From: an uncultured Alsobacter sp.
Lineage (GTDB): Bacteria; Pseudomonadota; Alphaproteobacteria; Rhizobiales; Beijerinckiaceae
Assembly: GCF_945952055.1 (NCBI RefSeq)
Contig: NZ_CAMFHB010000021.1
Location: 1 to 64,000 of the forward strand
DNA: 64,000 nt
Direction of reading: 5' to 3'
The position numbers and the translations under genes are program-made. The notes under the pieces are model-generated. The model did no database searches, was not told where the DNA came from, and worked only from the letters and a program-made list of their open reading frames with translations. Each line of letters opens with the position of its first letter. Position 1 is the first letter of the stretch. This document shows, piece by piece, positions 18,631-31,107 of this stretch.

Positions 18631-19692
18631 TCAGGCCACGTCCGACATGTCGAGGTTGAAGTCCGTTTCGCTGACGCTCTTGTTGCGTCCGGTTCGCTTG
18701 GCCTCGATCAGGCATCGGTCGGCGCGCTCGACCAGCAGGGCGGCGGTGTCGCCTCGCGTGTAGGAGGCGCAGCCGATCGAGACCGTGAGGCGCCCCAGCG
18801 CCTCTCCGCTGGATCGCTTGACCAGTTCGCGGCTCATCACCGTCTGCCGGATCCGCTCGGCCACCATGACGGCGGACTTGAGCTGGGTCGCGGGCAAGAT
18901 GACGGCGAACTCCTCGCCACCGAAGCGCGCCGCCGTGTCAGTCGGCCGGACGGCGCCCTTGATGGACATGGCCACGAGCCTGAGCACCTGGTCTCCCGTG
19001 AGGTGCCCCCAGGTGTCGTTGAACGACTTGAACCGGTCGACGTCCACCATCAGCACCGACAGCGGCTCGCCGGAAAGGGCGGCGTGGTCGACGGCGCTCA
19101 GCAGCATGTTGTCGAGGTGCTTGCGGTTGGCGAGCGTCGTCAGGGGATCGGTGAGCGACTCGGTGCGGATCGATTCCAGCGTCTCGCGCAGGTCCTGGAT
19201 CTCGCCCTTGGTCTCCTGCAGCCGGGCTTCCAGCGTGCGGTTCGTGGCGACCGTCTCCTTGGTCGCGGCGACCAGGCGGCCCACCACCTCGCGCAGGCGC
19301 TGCTTGTCCATGAAACCGTCGAGGTCGGTCGTCATCGACTCCAGCGACTGCTGGTACTGGTTGCTCGATCCGAGAGCCAGGTCAATCATTTCCATGACCG
19401 TGTCGATCTCGCTCAGGATCCCGAGGCTCGTCTTCTCGGCATGCATGGCGAAGCGGCTGGTCGCCAGCATGTTGTCGTGAATGTGATCGAGAGCGTCGTC
19501 GCTGAGGACGCCCCCATCCTTGGACAGGGCCTCGGCGACGGCCTTGGACAGGGCCTGGTTCTGTCCCGAGGCGTGCGCGTACCACACCTCGAAGGCCCTG
19601 GGATCGCCGGAAGGCCCGTGCTTGCGCATGAGCGCATAGGCCTCGTCCGCCCGCTTGAGACTCAATTCCTTGTCGCTGGACGTGACGGACAT
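18631..19692 (-). CDS. Diguanylate cyclase with N-terminal helical region
   Basis: 353 residues, soluble. Residues 1-175 are predicted mainly helical, ending in a coiled coil (TLEARLQETKGEIQDLRETLES). Residues 180-340 form a GGDEF domain with the active-site motif GGEEF at 258-262. An inhibitory-site motif RxxD (RPTD, 249-252) sits five residues before it, so product inhibition by c-di-GMP is expected. MVDVDRFKSFND and the closing YxAK-like ADRCLIEAKRTGRN are also present. No transmembrane segment or known sensor domain is seen. It sits downstream of rhlE on the same strand after a hairpin. Confidence 0.93.
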   Translation of the reverse strand: MSVTSSDKELSLKRADEAYALMRKHGPSGDPRAFEVWYAHASGQNQALSKAVAEALSKDGGVLSDDALDHIHDNMLATSRFAMHAEKTSLGILSEIDTVMEMIDLALGSSNQYQQSLESMTTDLDGFMDKQRLREVVGRLVAATKETVATNRTLEARLQETKGEIQDLRETLESIRTESLTDPLTTLANRKHLDNMLLSAVDHAALSGEPLSVLMVDVDRFKSFNDTWGHLTGDQVLRLVAMSIKGAVRPTDTAARFGGEEFAVILPATQLKSAVMVAERIRQTVMSRELVKRSSGEALGRLTVSIGCASYTRGDTAALLVERADRCLIEAKRTGRNKSVSETDFNLDMSDVA

Positions 19693-19775
19693 ACGTGGAC
19701 CCCTTGCCGCTCTTTTGCGGAAGCATCCACAATTGGCCTTAAGGCCAGCCTAACGTTGCAGAATCGAGTGCGCAG

Positions 19776-19801
19776 ACCGCCCTTTTCGAAAAAGGGGCGG
19801 T
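19776..19801 (-). terminator. Strong hairpin after rhlE
   Basis: An 11-bp stem with a 4-base loop (ACCGCCC...GGGGCGGT around TTTTCGAAAAA) lies directly after the rhlE stop at 19804. No T-run follows on the minus strand, so termination is likely but not certain. Confidence 0.45.
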
Positions 19802-19803
19802 GC

Positions 19804-21324
<1,521 letters not shown>

Positions 21325-21522
21325 CGTTTCGGGCCGCCTCTTGTCGCGGCAGTCGACGCTCTGGTGTGTGTCGTGGGAAGGAGGGCCGGATCAGCAGCGT
21401 CGACGACAATCGTCGGCCTGACCTTCTGAAGTCGGGGGGACCATAGGCAGATTTCCCCGCAAGTCAATCTCCGGCGTTTTTCGGACGCTCAAAAAGACGA
21501 GAACAGAAAAGGATGCCGCCCC

Positions 21523-22218
21523 GTGTCTGAACCGCTTCTACTGATCCCGGGCCTGAACTGCACGGCCGCCCTCTTCGCCCCGCAGCGCGCGGTCCTCGGA
21601 AATGACCGGGAAATCCTCGTGGCGGACATCGGTCAGGACGACACGGTGGCAGGCCTGGCCCGCCGGGCCCTCGCCGATGCACCCGACCGTTTTGCTTTGG
21701 CTGGACTGTCGATGGGCGGCTACGTGTCGCTGGAAGTTCTTCGCCAGGCACCCGGGCGCGTCACCCGTCTTGCGCTCCTCGACACCTCCGCGCGGCCCGA
21801 CTCGGAGGAGGCGACGCAGCGGCGCATGAGGCTGATCCGCATCGCCGAGCATGGCCGCTTCGCCGATGTCCACCCCCTGCTGTGGGACCGCCTCGTCGCG
21901 CCGGCGCGACGCAGCGACCGCGACCTGGAGGGAATCGTCAAGGGCATGATGGCGCAGACCGGGCCGGAGGCCTTCGCCCGCCAGCAGCGCGCCATCATCG
22001 GCCGGATGGATTCGCGGCCGGGCCTCGCTGCGATCGCGGTCCCGACCCTGGTGGTCGTGGGCGACCAGGACGCGATCACGCCGCCCGCGATGGCCAGGGA
22101 ACTCGCCGAGGCCATTCCCGGCGCCGAACTCCTCGAAATCGCCGACTGCGGCCACCTCTCGACGCTGGAACAGCCGGAGGTGGTGAACGACGCCCTGGTC
22201 CGCTGGCTGGCCGCCTGA
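21523..22218 (+). CDS. Alpha/beta hydrolase
   Basis: 231 residues with a GTG start at 21523 preceded by AAAAGGA. The N-terminus is LLLIPGLNCTAALF (oxyanion HG-type position replaced by PGLN). The nucleophile elbow is GLSMGGY, the acid lies in VVGDQDAITPP and the base in ADCGHLSTLEQPE. This resembles the MhpC/BioH/esterase group, with unknown substrate. Its TGA stop (22216-22218) lies inside the left arm of a composite repeat, so insertion of the repeat may have set the C-terminus (VRWLAA), although that ending is still family-like. Confidence 0.85.
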   Translation: MSEPLLLIPGLNCTAALFAPQRAVLGNDREILVADIGQDDTVAGLARRALADAPDRFALAGLSMGGYVSLEVLRQAPGRVTRLALLDTSARPDSEEATQRRMRLIRIAEHGRFADVHPLLWDRLVAPARRSDRDLEGIVKGMMAQTGPEAFARQQRAIIGRMDSRPGLAAIAVPTLVVVGDQDAITPPAMARELAEAIPGAELLEIADCGHLSTLEQPEVVNDALVRWLAA

Positions 22219-22424
22219 GAGCTTGTGAATCCATCCCCGGGTAGGGGCGTTGCGTCTCACGTCTGCAGCGCGCGACCATCTCTCCGCCGTCCTGCCCGGG
22301 CTTGGCCCGGGCATCCACGACTTTGCTGGGGCCATCCTGAAGTCGTGGGTGGCCGGGCCAAGCCCGGCCATGACGCGGAGAGGGAGGTGCTCGCTGGACG
22401 AGCGACCGATTCACAAACTCTGAG
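22215..22424. repeat. Composite palindromic element, copy C
   Basis: Outer inverted arms CTGAGAGCTTGTGAATC (22215) and GATTCACAAACTCTGAG (ending about 22424) match at 15 of 17 positions. The type-1 core from about 22265 to 22395 is almost identical to copy B. The left arm overlaps the stop codon of the upstream hydrolase gene. Confidence 0.9.
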
Positions 22425-22447
22425 CTGGTCGGGGAAGACCCCGGTCG

Positions 22448-22675
22448 TCAGTTCTTGCGCTTGCCGGTGCAGGGGTCCAGCACGACGTTGGCCATGGACA
22501 GGCCGCCGGTCGTCTCGGGGTCGAGACGGCGATCCGGGCCGATCCAGGCCGCGAGCTGCGAGCGCAGCGTCTGGGGATCGGACGTCGCCCGCGACAGCCC
22601 GAACGCACCGCCGACGGCCGCGCTGGTCGTCACGATGGCGATAAAGAGGACACGGCGCGCAAACCCGGTGAACAT
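22448..22675 (-). CDS. Small exported or membrane-anchored hypothetical protein
   Basis: 75 residues. The N-terminus MFTGFARRVLFIAIVTTSAAVGGAFG reads as a signal peptide or a single membrane helix. A short hydrophilic mature part follows, with WIGPDRRLDPETTGG and the ending NVVLDPCTGKRKN. The family is not recognised. It lies alone between a repeat element and the end of a permease gene on the same strand, so it could be the last gene of that transcript (69-base gap). The codon pattern is consistent with its neighbours. Confidence 0.6.
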   Translation of the reverse strand: MFTGFARRVLFIAIVTTSAAVGGAFGLSRATSDPQTLRSQLAAWIGPDRRLDPETTGGLSMANVVLDPCTGKRKN

Positions 22676-22744
22676 CGCATGACCCTGAGCGATACAATTG
22701 TCAGGATCATGCCCAATCGTGGTTAACCACCGGTTTAGCGCTCG

Positions 22745-23545
22745 CTACCGGCCGCCGGCGAAGCTCTTCGACAGGCCGACCGTGCGGTGCACGATCATCA
22801 CGGCACCGAGCGTCAGCGCGATCATCAGCACCGCGATGGCGGCGATCAGCGGATCCGAGCGTGTCTCTAGGTGCCGGAACATCTCGAAGGGCAGGGTGGA
22901 GACCCGGGGGCCGGCGAGGAACAGCGTGATCACCAGCTCGTCGAAGGACACGAGGAAGCTCAGCGCGGCGGCCGACAGCAGGCCCGGGGCGATGAGGGGC
23001 AGCGTGATGCGGGTGAACACGACGAGCGGCCGAGCCCCCAGCGTGGCGGCCGCCTCCTCGACCGGAACGGCGAGGCCGGCCAGCGCCGTCGCGGTGACGC
23101 GGATGCCGTACGGCACCGTGAGCACCAGGTGGCCCAGCGCGATGCCGGTGAAGGTGCCGAGCAGGCCGAGCGGCGCGAAGATGATCAGGATCGCGAGGCC
23201 GAGCACGATGGTGGGCAGCAGCAGCGGCGCCGTGAAGACGTTGTAGAGGAACTCCGACCCCCGCGTGCGCAGCCGGACGATGACGTAGGCCGCGGGCAGG
23301 GTGATGGCCAGCGTCAGGATCGTCACCAGCGTGGCGAGCGTCGCGCTGATGCGGAAGCCGCTCATGATCCGCTGGTTCTGGAAGATCGCCCCGTACCACC
23401 GCAGGCTCCAGCTGGTCGGCGGAAAGCGCAGCGTGTTCTCGCCGCTGAAGGACAGCGGGATGACGACGAGGACGGGGACGAGCAGGAACGCGAAGAGCAG
23501 GAGGACCAGGATCTTCAGCGGCCAGCTGGTACGGGCTTCCTCCAT
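22745..23545 (-). CDS. ABC importer permease, PotC-like
   Basis: 266 residues with about six membrane helices. The EAA loop is visible as VEEAAATLGARPLVVFTRITLPLIAPG. This is the second permease of a polyamine/thiamine/iron-type importer (PotC/CysW family). It starts 2 bases after the stop of the first permease gene, indicating translational coupling. It is the last of four importer genes in a row: binding protein, ATPase, permease, permease. The substrate is unknown. Confidence 0.9.
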   Translation of the reverse strand: MEEARTSWPLKILVLLLFAFLLVPVLVVIPLSFSGENTLRFPPTSWSLRWYGAIFQNQRIMSGFRISATLATLVTILTLAITLPAAYVIVRLRTRGSEFLYNVFTAPLLLPTIVLGLAILIIFAPLGLLGTFTGIALGHLVLTVPYGIRVTATALAGLAVPVEEAAATLGARPLVVFTRITLPLIAPGLLSAAALSFLVSFDELVITLFLAGPRVSTLPFEMFRHLETRSDPLIAAIAVLMIALTLGAVMIVHRTVGLSKSFAGGR

Positions 23546-23547
23546 GG

Positions 23548-24411
23548 TCAGTTCAGCCTGTTGACGGCGCGCGTGTAAACGACCAGCGCGGCGCCGAAGA
23601 TGACGAGGACGAGGATGGAGAGGGTCGCGGCGCCGGGCCAGTTCAGGGTGACGATGGCCTGGTCGTAGATCTCGGTCGCCAGCAGGAACACCCGCCCGCC
23701 GCCGAGGATCCGCGGCGTGATGAAGGACGAGACGCACAGCACGAAGCACAGCAGGCAGCCGAGCGCGATGCCCGGCGCCGTCAGCGGCACGATGATGCGC
23801 CAGAAGGTCTGGACGGGCGTCGCGCCCAGCGTCAGCGCCGCTTCCTCGCAGCGCGGGTCGAGCCGCCCGAAACCGGCGAGCAGCGCCAGGATCATGTAGG
23901 GCATCAGGATCTCGGTGAGCCCGATGACGATGCCGGTCTGGTTGTAGAGGAGCCGCAGCGGCGAGAAGCCCAGGAGCCCGAGCGCGTTGTTGATGAGCCC
24001 CTGGTCGGCCAGCATGGCGATCCAGCCATAGGTGCGCACGACGGCCGAGGTCAGCAGGGGCGACACGACGAGCACGAACAGGAAGGTCCGCCAGGCCCCC
24101 TTGGCCCGGTGCACGTAGAGCGCGATCGGGTAGGAGCACAGGAGCGCGAGCAGCGTGACCAGCAGGCTCATGCCCACCGAGCGCAGCATGATCTCGAGGT
24201 AGTAGCTGTCCTCGGCGAGCTTGTACCAGTTCTCCAGCGTGCCGCCCGGCCCGATGCCGCCGCCCGGAAGCGCCTCGTTGAAGGAGATGCGGAACAGGTT
24301 GAGGATCGGCAGCAGGAACACGAAGCTGTTGACGAGGATGATGGGCGCCAGCAGCATCGCCACGAGGCCGAAGCGGCCCGAGGCTGTGTGCATGTCGTCG
24401 GCCTGTGCCAT
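23548..24411 (-). CDS. ABC importer permease, PotB-like
   Basis: 287 residues with about six membrane helices and the EAA loop CEEAALTLGATPVQTFWRIIVPLTAPG. It belongs to the PotB/CysU family and forms the transmembrane pore with the next gene product. The ATG at 24411 (MAQADDMHT) lies 8 bases after the ATPase stop. The frame remains open upstream to 24873, but that is a shadow of the ATPase gene. Confidence 0.9.
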   Translation of the reverse strand: MAQADDMHTASGRFGLVAMLLAPIILVNSFVFLLPILNLFRISFNEALPGGGIGPGGTLENWYKLAEDSYYLEIMLRSVGMSLLVTLLALLCSYPIALYVHRAKGAWRTFLFVLVVSPLLTSAVVRTYGWIAMLADQGLINNALGLLGFSPLRLLYNQTGIVIGLTEILMPYMILALLAGFGRLDPRCEEAALTLGATPVQTFWRIIVPLTAPGIALGCLLCFVLCVSSFITPRILGGGRVFLLATEIYDQAIVTLNWPGAATLSILVLVIFGAALVVYTRAVNRLN

Positions 24412-24419
24412 CGCCCGCC

Positions 24420-25505
24420 TCAGCCTTGCGCCGGGAACGCCAGCGTGTCCTCGACACGCCAGGACAGGGACACCGGCGTGCCGGGAACCTCGGGCGGCCG
24501 TGCGGCCGTGGTCTGCTGCTCCACGAACCAGCGGGTGCCGCCCACGTCGATGCCGTACTGCACGAGGTCGCCCGCATAGGCGACCTGGCTGATCGTGCCC
24601 GTGACCCGGTTGGCGCCGGGTGCCGTGTCGGACGGCCCGCCGAGCGCGATACGATGCGGGCGGACCATCACCTCGACGGCGCCGGTCATGGGCTTCGGCA
24701 GGATGACGTCGTGCGCGCCGACCTTCACGGTCGTGCCCGCGGCGGTCCCGGGCAGGCGGTTCACCCGCCCGACGAAGGACGCGACGAACGGGTTCGCGGG
24801 ATGCTCGTAGAGCTCGATCGGGGAGCCGAACTGCTCCAGTCGCCCTGCGTTCAGCACGGCGACCTTGTCGCACATGGCCAGCGCCTCGGACTGGTCGTGC
24901 GTGACGAAGACGGCCGTGATGCCGAGCCGCTGCTGGATGTCACGGATCTCGGTCCGCATCTCGTCGCGCAGCTTGGCGTCGAGGTTGGAGAGCGGCTCGT
25001 CGAACAGCAGGATCGAGGGCCGGATGACGAGCGCGCGGGCCAGCGCCACGCGCTGCTGCTGGCCGCCCGACAGCTCGCGCGGGCGCCGCTCCTCCATGCC
25101 GTTGAGGCGCACCAGGGAGATGGCCTCGGCCACGCGCCGGTCGATCTCGGCGCGGGGCACCTTTCGCATCTGCAGGCCGAAGGCGATGTTCTTCGCCACG
25201 GTCATGTGCGGGAAGAGGGCGTAGCTCTGGAACACCACGCCCATGTCGCGGTCGTAGGGCGGCGCCGACGTGATGTCCCGCCCGCCGACCATCACGTGCC
25301 CGGCCGTCGCGGAGGCGAGCCCCGCGATCATCCGCAGCGTCGTGGTCTTCCCGCATCCCGACGGGCCGAGAAGGGCGATGAGCTCGCCCTTCGGCACGTC
25401 GAGGTGCAGGTTCTCGACGGCGACGAAGTCCGTGTACACCTTGCGCAACCCGCGCAGGGACAGGAAGGCGCCGTCGCCGGCTGCCGCACTCTGGGCCGTG
25501 GCCAT
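24420..25505 (-). CDS. ABC importer ATPase, PotA-like
   Basis: 361 residues. Walker A is GPSGCGKTT, the signature LSGGQQQRVALARAL, Walker B ILLFDEPLSNLDAKLRDEMR and the H-loop FVTHDQSEAL. A C-terminal regulatory TOBE domain begins near residue 245 (VMVRPHRIAL). This is the architecture of polyamine, Fe(III) and related importers. It lies 13 bases after the binding-protein gene and energises the two permeases that follow. Confidence 0.93.
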   Translation of the reverse strand: MATAQSAAAGDGAFLSLRGLRKVYTDFVAVENLHLDVPKGELIALLGPSGCGKTTTLRMIAGLASATAGHVMVGGRDITSAPPYDRDMGVVFQSYALFPHMTVAKNIAFGLQMRKVPRAEIDRRVAEAISLVRLNGMEERRPRELSGGQQQRVALARALVIRPSILLFDEPLSNLDAKLRDEMRTEIRDIQQRLGITAVFVTHDQSEALAMCDKVAVLNAGRLEQFGSPIELYEHPANPFVASFVGRVNRLPGTAAGTTVKVGAHDVILPKPMTGAVEVMVRPHRIALGGPSDTAPGANRVTGTISQVAYAGDLVQYGIDVGGTRWFVEQQTTAARPPEVPGTPVSLSWRVEDTLAFPAQG

Positions 25506-25518
25506 CGGCTCGCCTGCC

Positions 25519-26565
25519 TTACTTGCTGAGGGGGATGACGCGCCGGCGCCAGTCCTGCGTCACCTTCTCGCGGATCTTGGCGAGCTCGAGCCAGTCGACG
25601 TCGACCACCTTGCTCATGTCCGACGGCGAGATGCGCGACACGACCGCGGGTGCAAGCTGCACCTTCTTGTTGGTCGGGCCGTAGAACATCAGCTCGGAGA
25701 AGGTCTTCTGGGCCTCGGGGCTCAGCATGTAGTCGACGAGCTTGCGGGCTGCCGCGGCCTGCGGGGCGCCCTTCACCAGCGTCACCGCGTTGATCTGGAA
25801 GAGGGTGCCCTCCTGCGGAATCGTCGCGGCGAGCACGCTGCCGGGCTGCTCGGAGAACACCTGCGAGCGGGCGTTGTAGCCCACGCTGATCCCGGCCTGC
25901 TTGGCCATGATCATGTTCCACAGATCGGGCTTGGGATCCCAGGTCAGCACCCGCGGCGCCAGGGTCTCCATCTCCTTGATGCCCTTGTCGAGATTGTGGT
26001 TCCAGTCGGTGCCGCCGGCCATCTTCTCGAGCATGACGGTGAGCGCGATGCCCAGGATGTCGGGCACGCCCGTCAGCGCCACCTTGCGGTCCATCTCCGG
26101 CGCCCACAGCGCGCGCCAGGACTTCGGGGGCTCCTTGAACAGCGTCTTGTCGTAGACGAGGACGAGGCTGTCGAAGGTCATGCCGGCGAGGTTGGCGCCC
26201 GGCATCAGGGCCTGCGGGTAGAGGTCCTTGACGTGCGGCGTAACCTTCTCGTCGATCGGGTCGAACAGGCCCTCGTCGGATCCTGCCTTGGCGATGGAGA
26301 TGTCCATCATCGCCACGTCGATCTGCGGGGCCGCCTTCTGGGCGCGCAGGGCGCCGAGGATCGCGGCCGAGTTGCCCGGGGCGTAGTAGGTGACCTTGAT
26401 GTCCGGGTTGGCCTTCATGAACGGCTCGATCACGGCCTTCATGTAGAGGTCCTGGTAGAGCCCGCTGTAGCCGGCGAACGTCAGGTTCGTCTGGGCCTTG
26501 GCGGGAGCGGCGGCCAGCGTGACGGCCGCGGCTGCGGCCAGCAGGATGCGTCTCGTGAATGTCAT
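25519..26565 (-). CDS. Periplasmic binding protein of PotD-like importer
   Basis: 348 residues with signal peptide MTFTRRILLAAAAAVTLAAAPAKA-Q. The mature part is a type 2 periplasmic binding fold (LTFAGYSGLYQDLYMKAVIEPFMK at the N-terminus; EAQKTFSELMFYGPTNKKV near the C-terminus), like the PotD/Fbp group. The ATG at 26565 has GGAGGA upstream, which decides it over the longer frame at 26586. It follows the RraA-like gene by 17 bases, linking the importer to that enzyme. Confidence 0.9.
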   Translation of the reverse strand: MTFTRRILLAAAAAVTLAAAPAKAQTNLTFAGYSGLYQDLYMKAVIEPFMKANPDIKVTYYAPGNSAAILGALRAQKAAPQIDVAMMDISIAKAGSDEGLFDPIDEKVTPHVKDLYPQALMPGANLAGMTFDSLVLVYDKTLFKEPPKSWRALWAPEMDRKVALTGVPDILGIALTVMLEKMAGGTDWNHNLDKGIKEMETLAPRVLTWDPKPDLWNMIMAKQAGISVGYNARSQVFSEQPGSVLAATIPQEGTLFQINAVTLVKGAPQAAAARKLVDYMLSPEAQKTFSELMFYGPTNKKVQLAPAVVSRISPSDMSKVVDVDWLELAKIREKVTQDWRRRVIPLSK

Positions 26566-26582
26566 GGCATGGTCCTCCGGGT

Positions 26583-27257
26583 TCACTCTTGCGTGGTGAT
26601 CATGTTGGCTTCGACGATCTTCGTCGCGCCGCTGATGTCGGGGAGCTTTTCCCCGGCCCGCAGGCGCTCGTGCATCTTCTTCTCGTTGTTCTGCATCTCG
26701 ATGGCCCGGGTCGCCGCCGCCTTGGCGACGTCGGCCGGGAACACCAGCACGCCCTGCTCGTCGCAGAGCACGGCGTCACCGGGCTTCACCACCTGGCCGC
26801 CGACGCTGACCGGCACGTTCATGGCGCCGTCGAGGCCGAGAAGACGCGTGGTGATCGAGGACAGCCCGCGCGACCACATCGGCAGGTCGAACTCCTCAAT
26901 CTCCGAGAGGTCCGTCGCCGGCCCGTCGATGACGCCTGCCTTGCAGCCCGCGAGCTTCATCGCCAGCGTCAGGCCTCCGCCCCAGCAGGCGTACTTGGTG
27001 TCGCCGCAGCGGTCGATCAGCACGATGTCGCCGGGCCGCACCAGCTTGCAGGCGTAGTGCAGCAGCGTCGAGTCGGCATGCGGCAGGCGCAGGGTCACGG
27101 CGGTGCCCGCGACGCGCCGGCCGCGGATCAGCGGCGTGATGCCCCGGTCCAGGAAGCCCGTGTAGAGCACGTGGCCGATGGTGGCGGTTTCCGCCTTCTC
27201 GAGCAGGTCGACCAGCGCCGGGTCGATCTGCTTGGGCATGGGATTGACGATGAACAT
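26583..27257 (-). CDS. RraA-like protein (HMG/CHA aldolase family)
   Basis: 224 residues. The RraA/4-hydroxy-4-methyl-2-oxoglutarate aldolase fold is shown by WGGGLTLAMKLAGCKAGVIDGPATDLSEIEE. In characterised aldolases the motif reads G-x-x-R-D; here R is replaced (GPATD), while the Asp that binds the metal is kept. Family members act as aldolases, oxaloacetate decarboxylases or RNase E inhibitors, and annotation as 'RraA' alone is unreliable. The context (creatininase-family gene upstream, importer downstream) points to small-molecule catabolism. Confidence 0.85.
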   Translation of the reverse strand: MFIVNPMPKQIDPALVDLLEKAETATIGHVLYTGFLDRGITPLIRGRRVAGTAVTLRLPHADSTLLHYACKLVRPGDIVLIDRCGDTKYACWGGGLTLAMKLAGCKAGVIDGPATDLSEIEEFDLPMWSRGLSSITTRLLGLDGAMNVPVSVGGQVVKPGDAVLCDEQGVLVFPADVAKAAATRAIEMQNNEKKMHERLRAGEKLPDISGATKIVEANMITTQE

Positions 27258-27321
27258 GGACGTTGTCCCCTGAAAATCGGTCAGTTCGCAGCGACTGAGA
27301 GCGTCGAACAGCCCCCATGCC

Positions 27322-27368
27322 CCTCGTCCTTCGACTCACGGCCCGGCGGGCCGTGGCTCAGGATGAGG
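27322..27368. repeat. Short type-3 palindrome
   Basis: CCTCGTCCTTCGACTCACGG ... AGGATGAGG with an inner hairpin GGCCCGGCGGGCC. It is a half-size relative of the element at 17325-17442, in the 149-base gap between the RraA-like and creatininase-family genes. Confidence 0.75.
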
Positions 27369-27406
27369 AGGTTGGGGGCTGAATTCGCCATCGGATTCGG
27401 CTCGGG

Positions 27407-28225
27407 TCAGGTCCGCGCGGCGAAGTGGGCGGCGAACTTGGCGGTGAGGTCGACGAGGCGCTCGGTGAGCTTCTCGCCGTTCTCGGCCGAGCACATCGTG
27501 GGATCGCCGGTGCCGACGCCGAGATTGTAGACCTCGTCGTACTCGTGCGGCACGTCGATCGGCGCGCCTTCGAAGGTGGCCACGCCCAGCGAGGCGAAGG
27601 GCAGGTCGAGGATCGGGTCCTTCTTGAGCGGCTTGGCGCCCGGGATCATGTCCTTGCGGATCATGTCGGGGAACAGGTGCAGGCCGATGCTGGTCAGCGG
27701 GTCCGCGCCATGGCCGGAGGAGAGCTTGCCCTTCTCGGCGCCCACCACCTGCGGAATGATCCCGTAGGCGATGCGCCACAGGTAGAGGCTCGGGATGACG
27801 CGCTTGTGCTTCAGGTACATCTCGCGTGCGACCTGGCCGATCGGGCCGACGTTGCCGCCATGGCCGTTGATGACGATGAGCCGCGTCAGGTTGTGACGGT
27901 AGAGGTTCTCGACCATCTCGCGGACGACGTTGGTCATCAGCCCCTGCGACAGCGCGATGCCGCCCGGCATGGGACCGAAGAAGTCGATGCCGCCGAAGGG
28001 CACCACCGGGGCCACCACGGTGCGCACGCCGTTGTTCGTGGCGCGGATGGCGGCGAGCTCGGCGATCTTCTCGGCGAGCAGGTAGTCGCCCATGGGCGCG
28101 TGCGGGCCCTGGTCCTCGTGGCTGCCCATGGGCAGCAGGATCACCGGGTTGGTGGCGTAGAGCTCGCGCCCCTCGCCGCCGGTCAGGGTTCCCATGTGAA
28201 CCTTCGGAGTGGTGAGCGCAGCCAT
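27407..28225 (-). CDS. Creatininase-family amidohydrolase
   Basis: 272 residues. The family metal motifs are visible: LLPMGSHEDQGPHAPMGDYLLA (Glu, His and Asp ligands), VINGHGGN and SSGHGADPLTS. Creatininase-fold enzymes are binuclear metal hydrolases that open cyclic amides such as creatinine, or act on formamidopyrimidines or peptides. The position before the first metal residue is SHEDQGP, where several relatives have GSxEQHGPHLP, so the substrate may differ from creatinine. It lies 39 bases after the DppF-like gene, within the same minus-strand series. Confidence 0.88.
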   Translation of the reverse strand: MAALTTPKVHMGTLTGGEGRELYATNPVILLPMGSHEDQGPHAPMGDYLLAEKIAELAAIRATNNGVRTVVAPVVPFGGIDFFGPMPGGIALSQGLMTNVVREMVENLYRHNLTRLIVINGHGGNVGPIGQVAREMYLKHKRVIPSLYLWRIAYGIIPQVVGAEKGKLSSGHGADPLTSIGLHLFPDMIRKDMIPGAKPLKKDPILDLPFASLGVATFEGAPIDVPHEYDEVYNLGVGTGDPTMCSAENGEKLTERLVDLTAKFAAHFAART

Positions 28226-28264
28226 GATGTCCTTCCTTTGCGGTTCAGGCGTTTGCGGGCGTGG

Positions 28265-29256
28265 TCATGCCAGCGCCTCGGCGTGGTGACAGGCGACGGT
28301 GCGGCCGGCGAGCGGACGCAACGCGGGGATCTCGGTGCGGCAGACCTCGGTCGCGTGGGCGCAGCGCGTGTGGAACACGCAGCCCGACGGCGGCTTCACC
28401 GGGCTTGGCGGATCGCCGGGCAGGATGATGCGCGTCACGCGGTGAGCCGGATCGAGGCGCGGCGTCGCCGACAGCAGGGCGCGGGTGTAGGGATGGGCCG
28501 GCACCTCGAAGAGGGCCCGCGTCGGCCCTTCCTCCATGACGCGGCCGAGATACATCACCATCACGCGGTCGCAGAGATGGCGGACGACCGGCAGGTCGTG
28601 GCTGATGAAGAGAAGCGCCAGGTCGAGCTTCTCGCGCAGGCCGTGGAAGAGCCGCAGCACCTGCGCCTGGACCGAGACGTCGAGCGCGCTGACCGGCTCG
28701 TCGGCGACGAGGAAATCCGGATCGGTGGAGAGCGCGCGGGCGATGCCGATGCGCTGGCGCTGGCCGCCGGAGAACTCGTGCGGGAAGCGCTGCGCCATCC
28801 GCGCTTCGAGCCCGACGAGCGCCAGCAGGTCGGCGACCCTGTCGGACGTGCCGGCGCTGCGGCCGAGGCCGTGCAGGGCAGGGCCGTCCGCGATCTGCGA
28901 GCCGACCGTGCGGCGCGGATCGAGCGTGCCGTTCGGGTCCTGGAAGACGATCTGCATGCGCCGGCGCAGGGCCCGCCACGCGGCGCTGCCCTCGGGCGGC
29001 AGAGGCTGGCCATCGAAGGTGAGGGTGCCGCCGGTCGCCGGAATGAGCCCCAGCAGGAGGCGGCCGAGCGTGCTCTTGCCCGAGCCGGATTCGCCGACGA
29101 GCCCCAGCGACTGGCCGCGGCCGAGCGACAGCGTCGCGCCCTTGACCGCCTGGACCGGCAGCGACGTCGTGAAGAAGCCGGTACCGCCGAAGGTCTTGGC
29201 GAGGTCGCGGGCCTCGACCAGCGCCGGGGCCGCCATGGGGGAGGAGTGTGCCGCGC

Positions 29257-29260
<4 letters not shown>
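28265..29260 (-). CDS. Peptide-type ABC importer ATPase, DppF/OppF-like
   Basis: 331 residues. Walker A is GESGSGKST, the signature FSGGQRQRIGIARAL and Walker B FLVADEPVSALDVS. The C-terminal oligopeptide-importer extension has the cysteine pattern CVFHTRCAHATEVC, expected to bind a cluster in this family. The ATG overlaps the stop of the fused permease-ATPase gene (ATGA at 29257-29260). It is the second ATPase of the importer. Confidence 0.93.

Positions 29261-31103
<1,843 letters not shown>

Positions 31104-31107
<4 letters not shown>

Noticed and set aside
22719-22730. GTGGTTAACCAC palindrome with a nearby TTTA, considered as a CtrA site
   Set aside because: Only one half matches TTAA-N7-TTAA; the second has a mismatch, and short AT motifs like this recur by chance.
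26583-27257. Naming the RraA-like protein an RNase E inhibitor
   Set aside because: It sits in a transport and amidohydrolase unit and has the aldolase-type Asp; most proteins of this family are metabolic enzymes.
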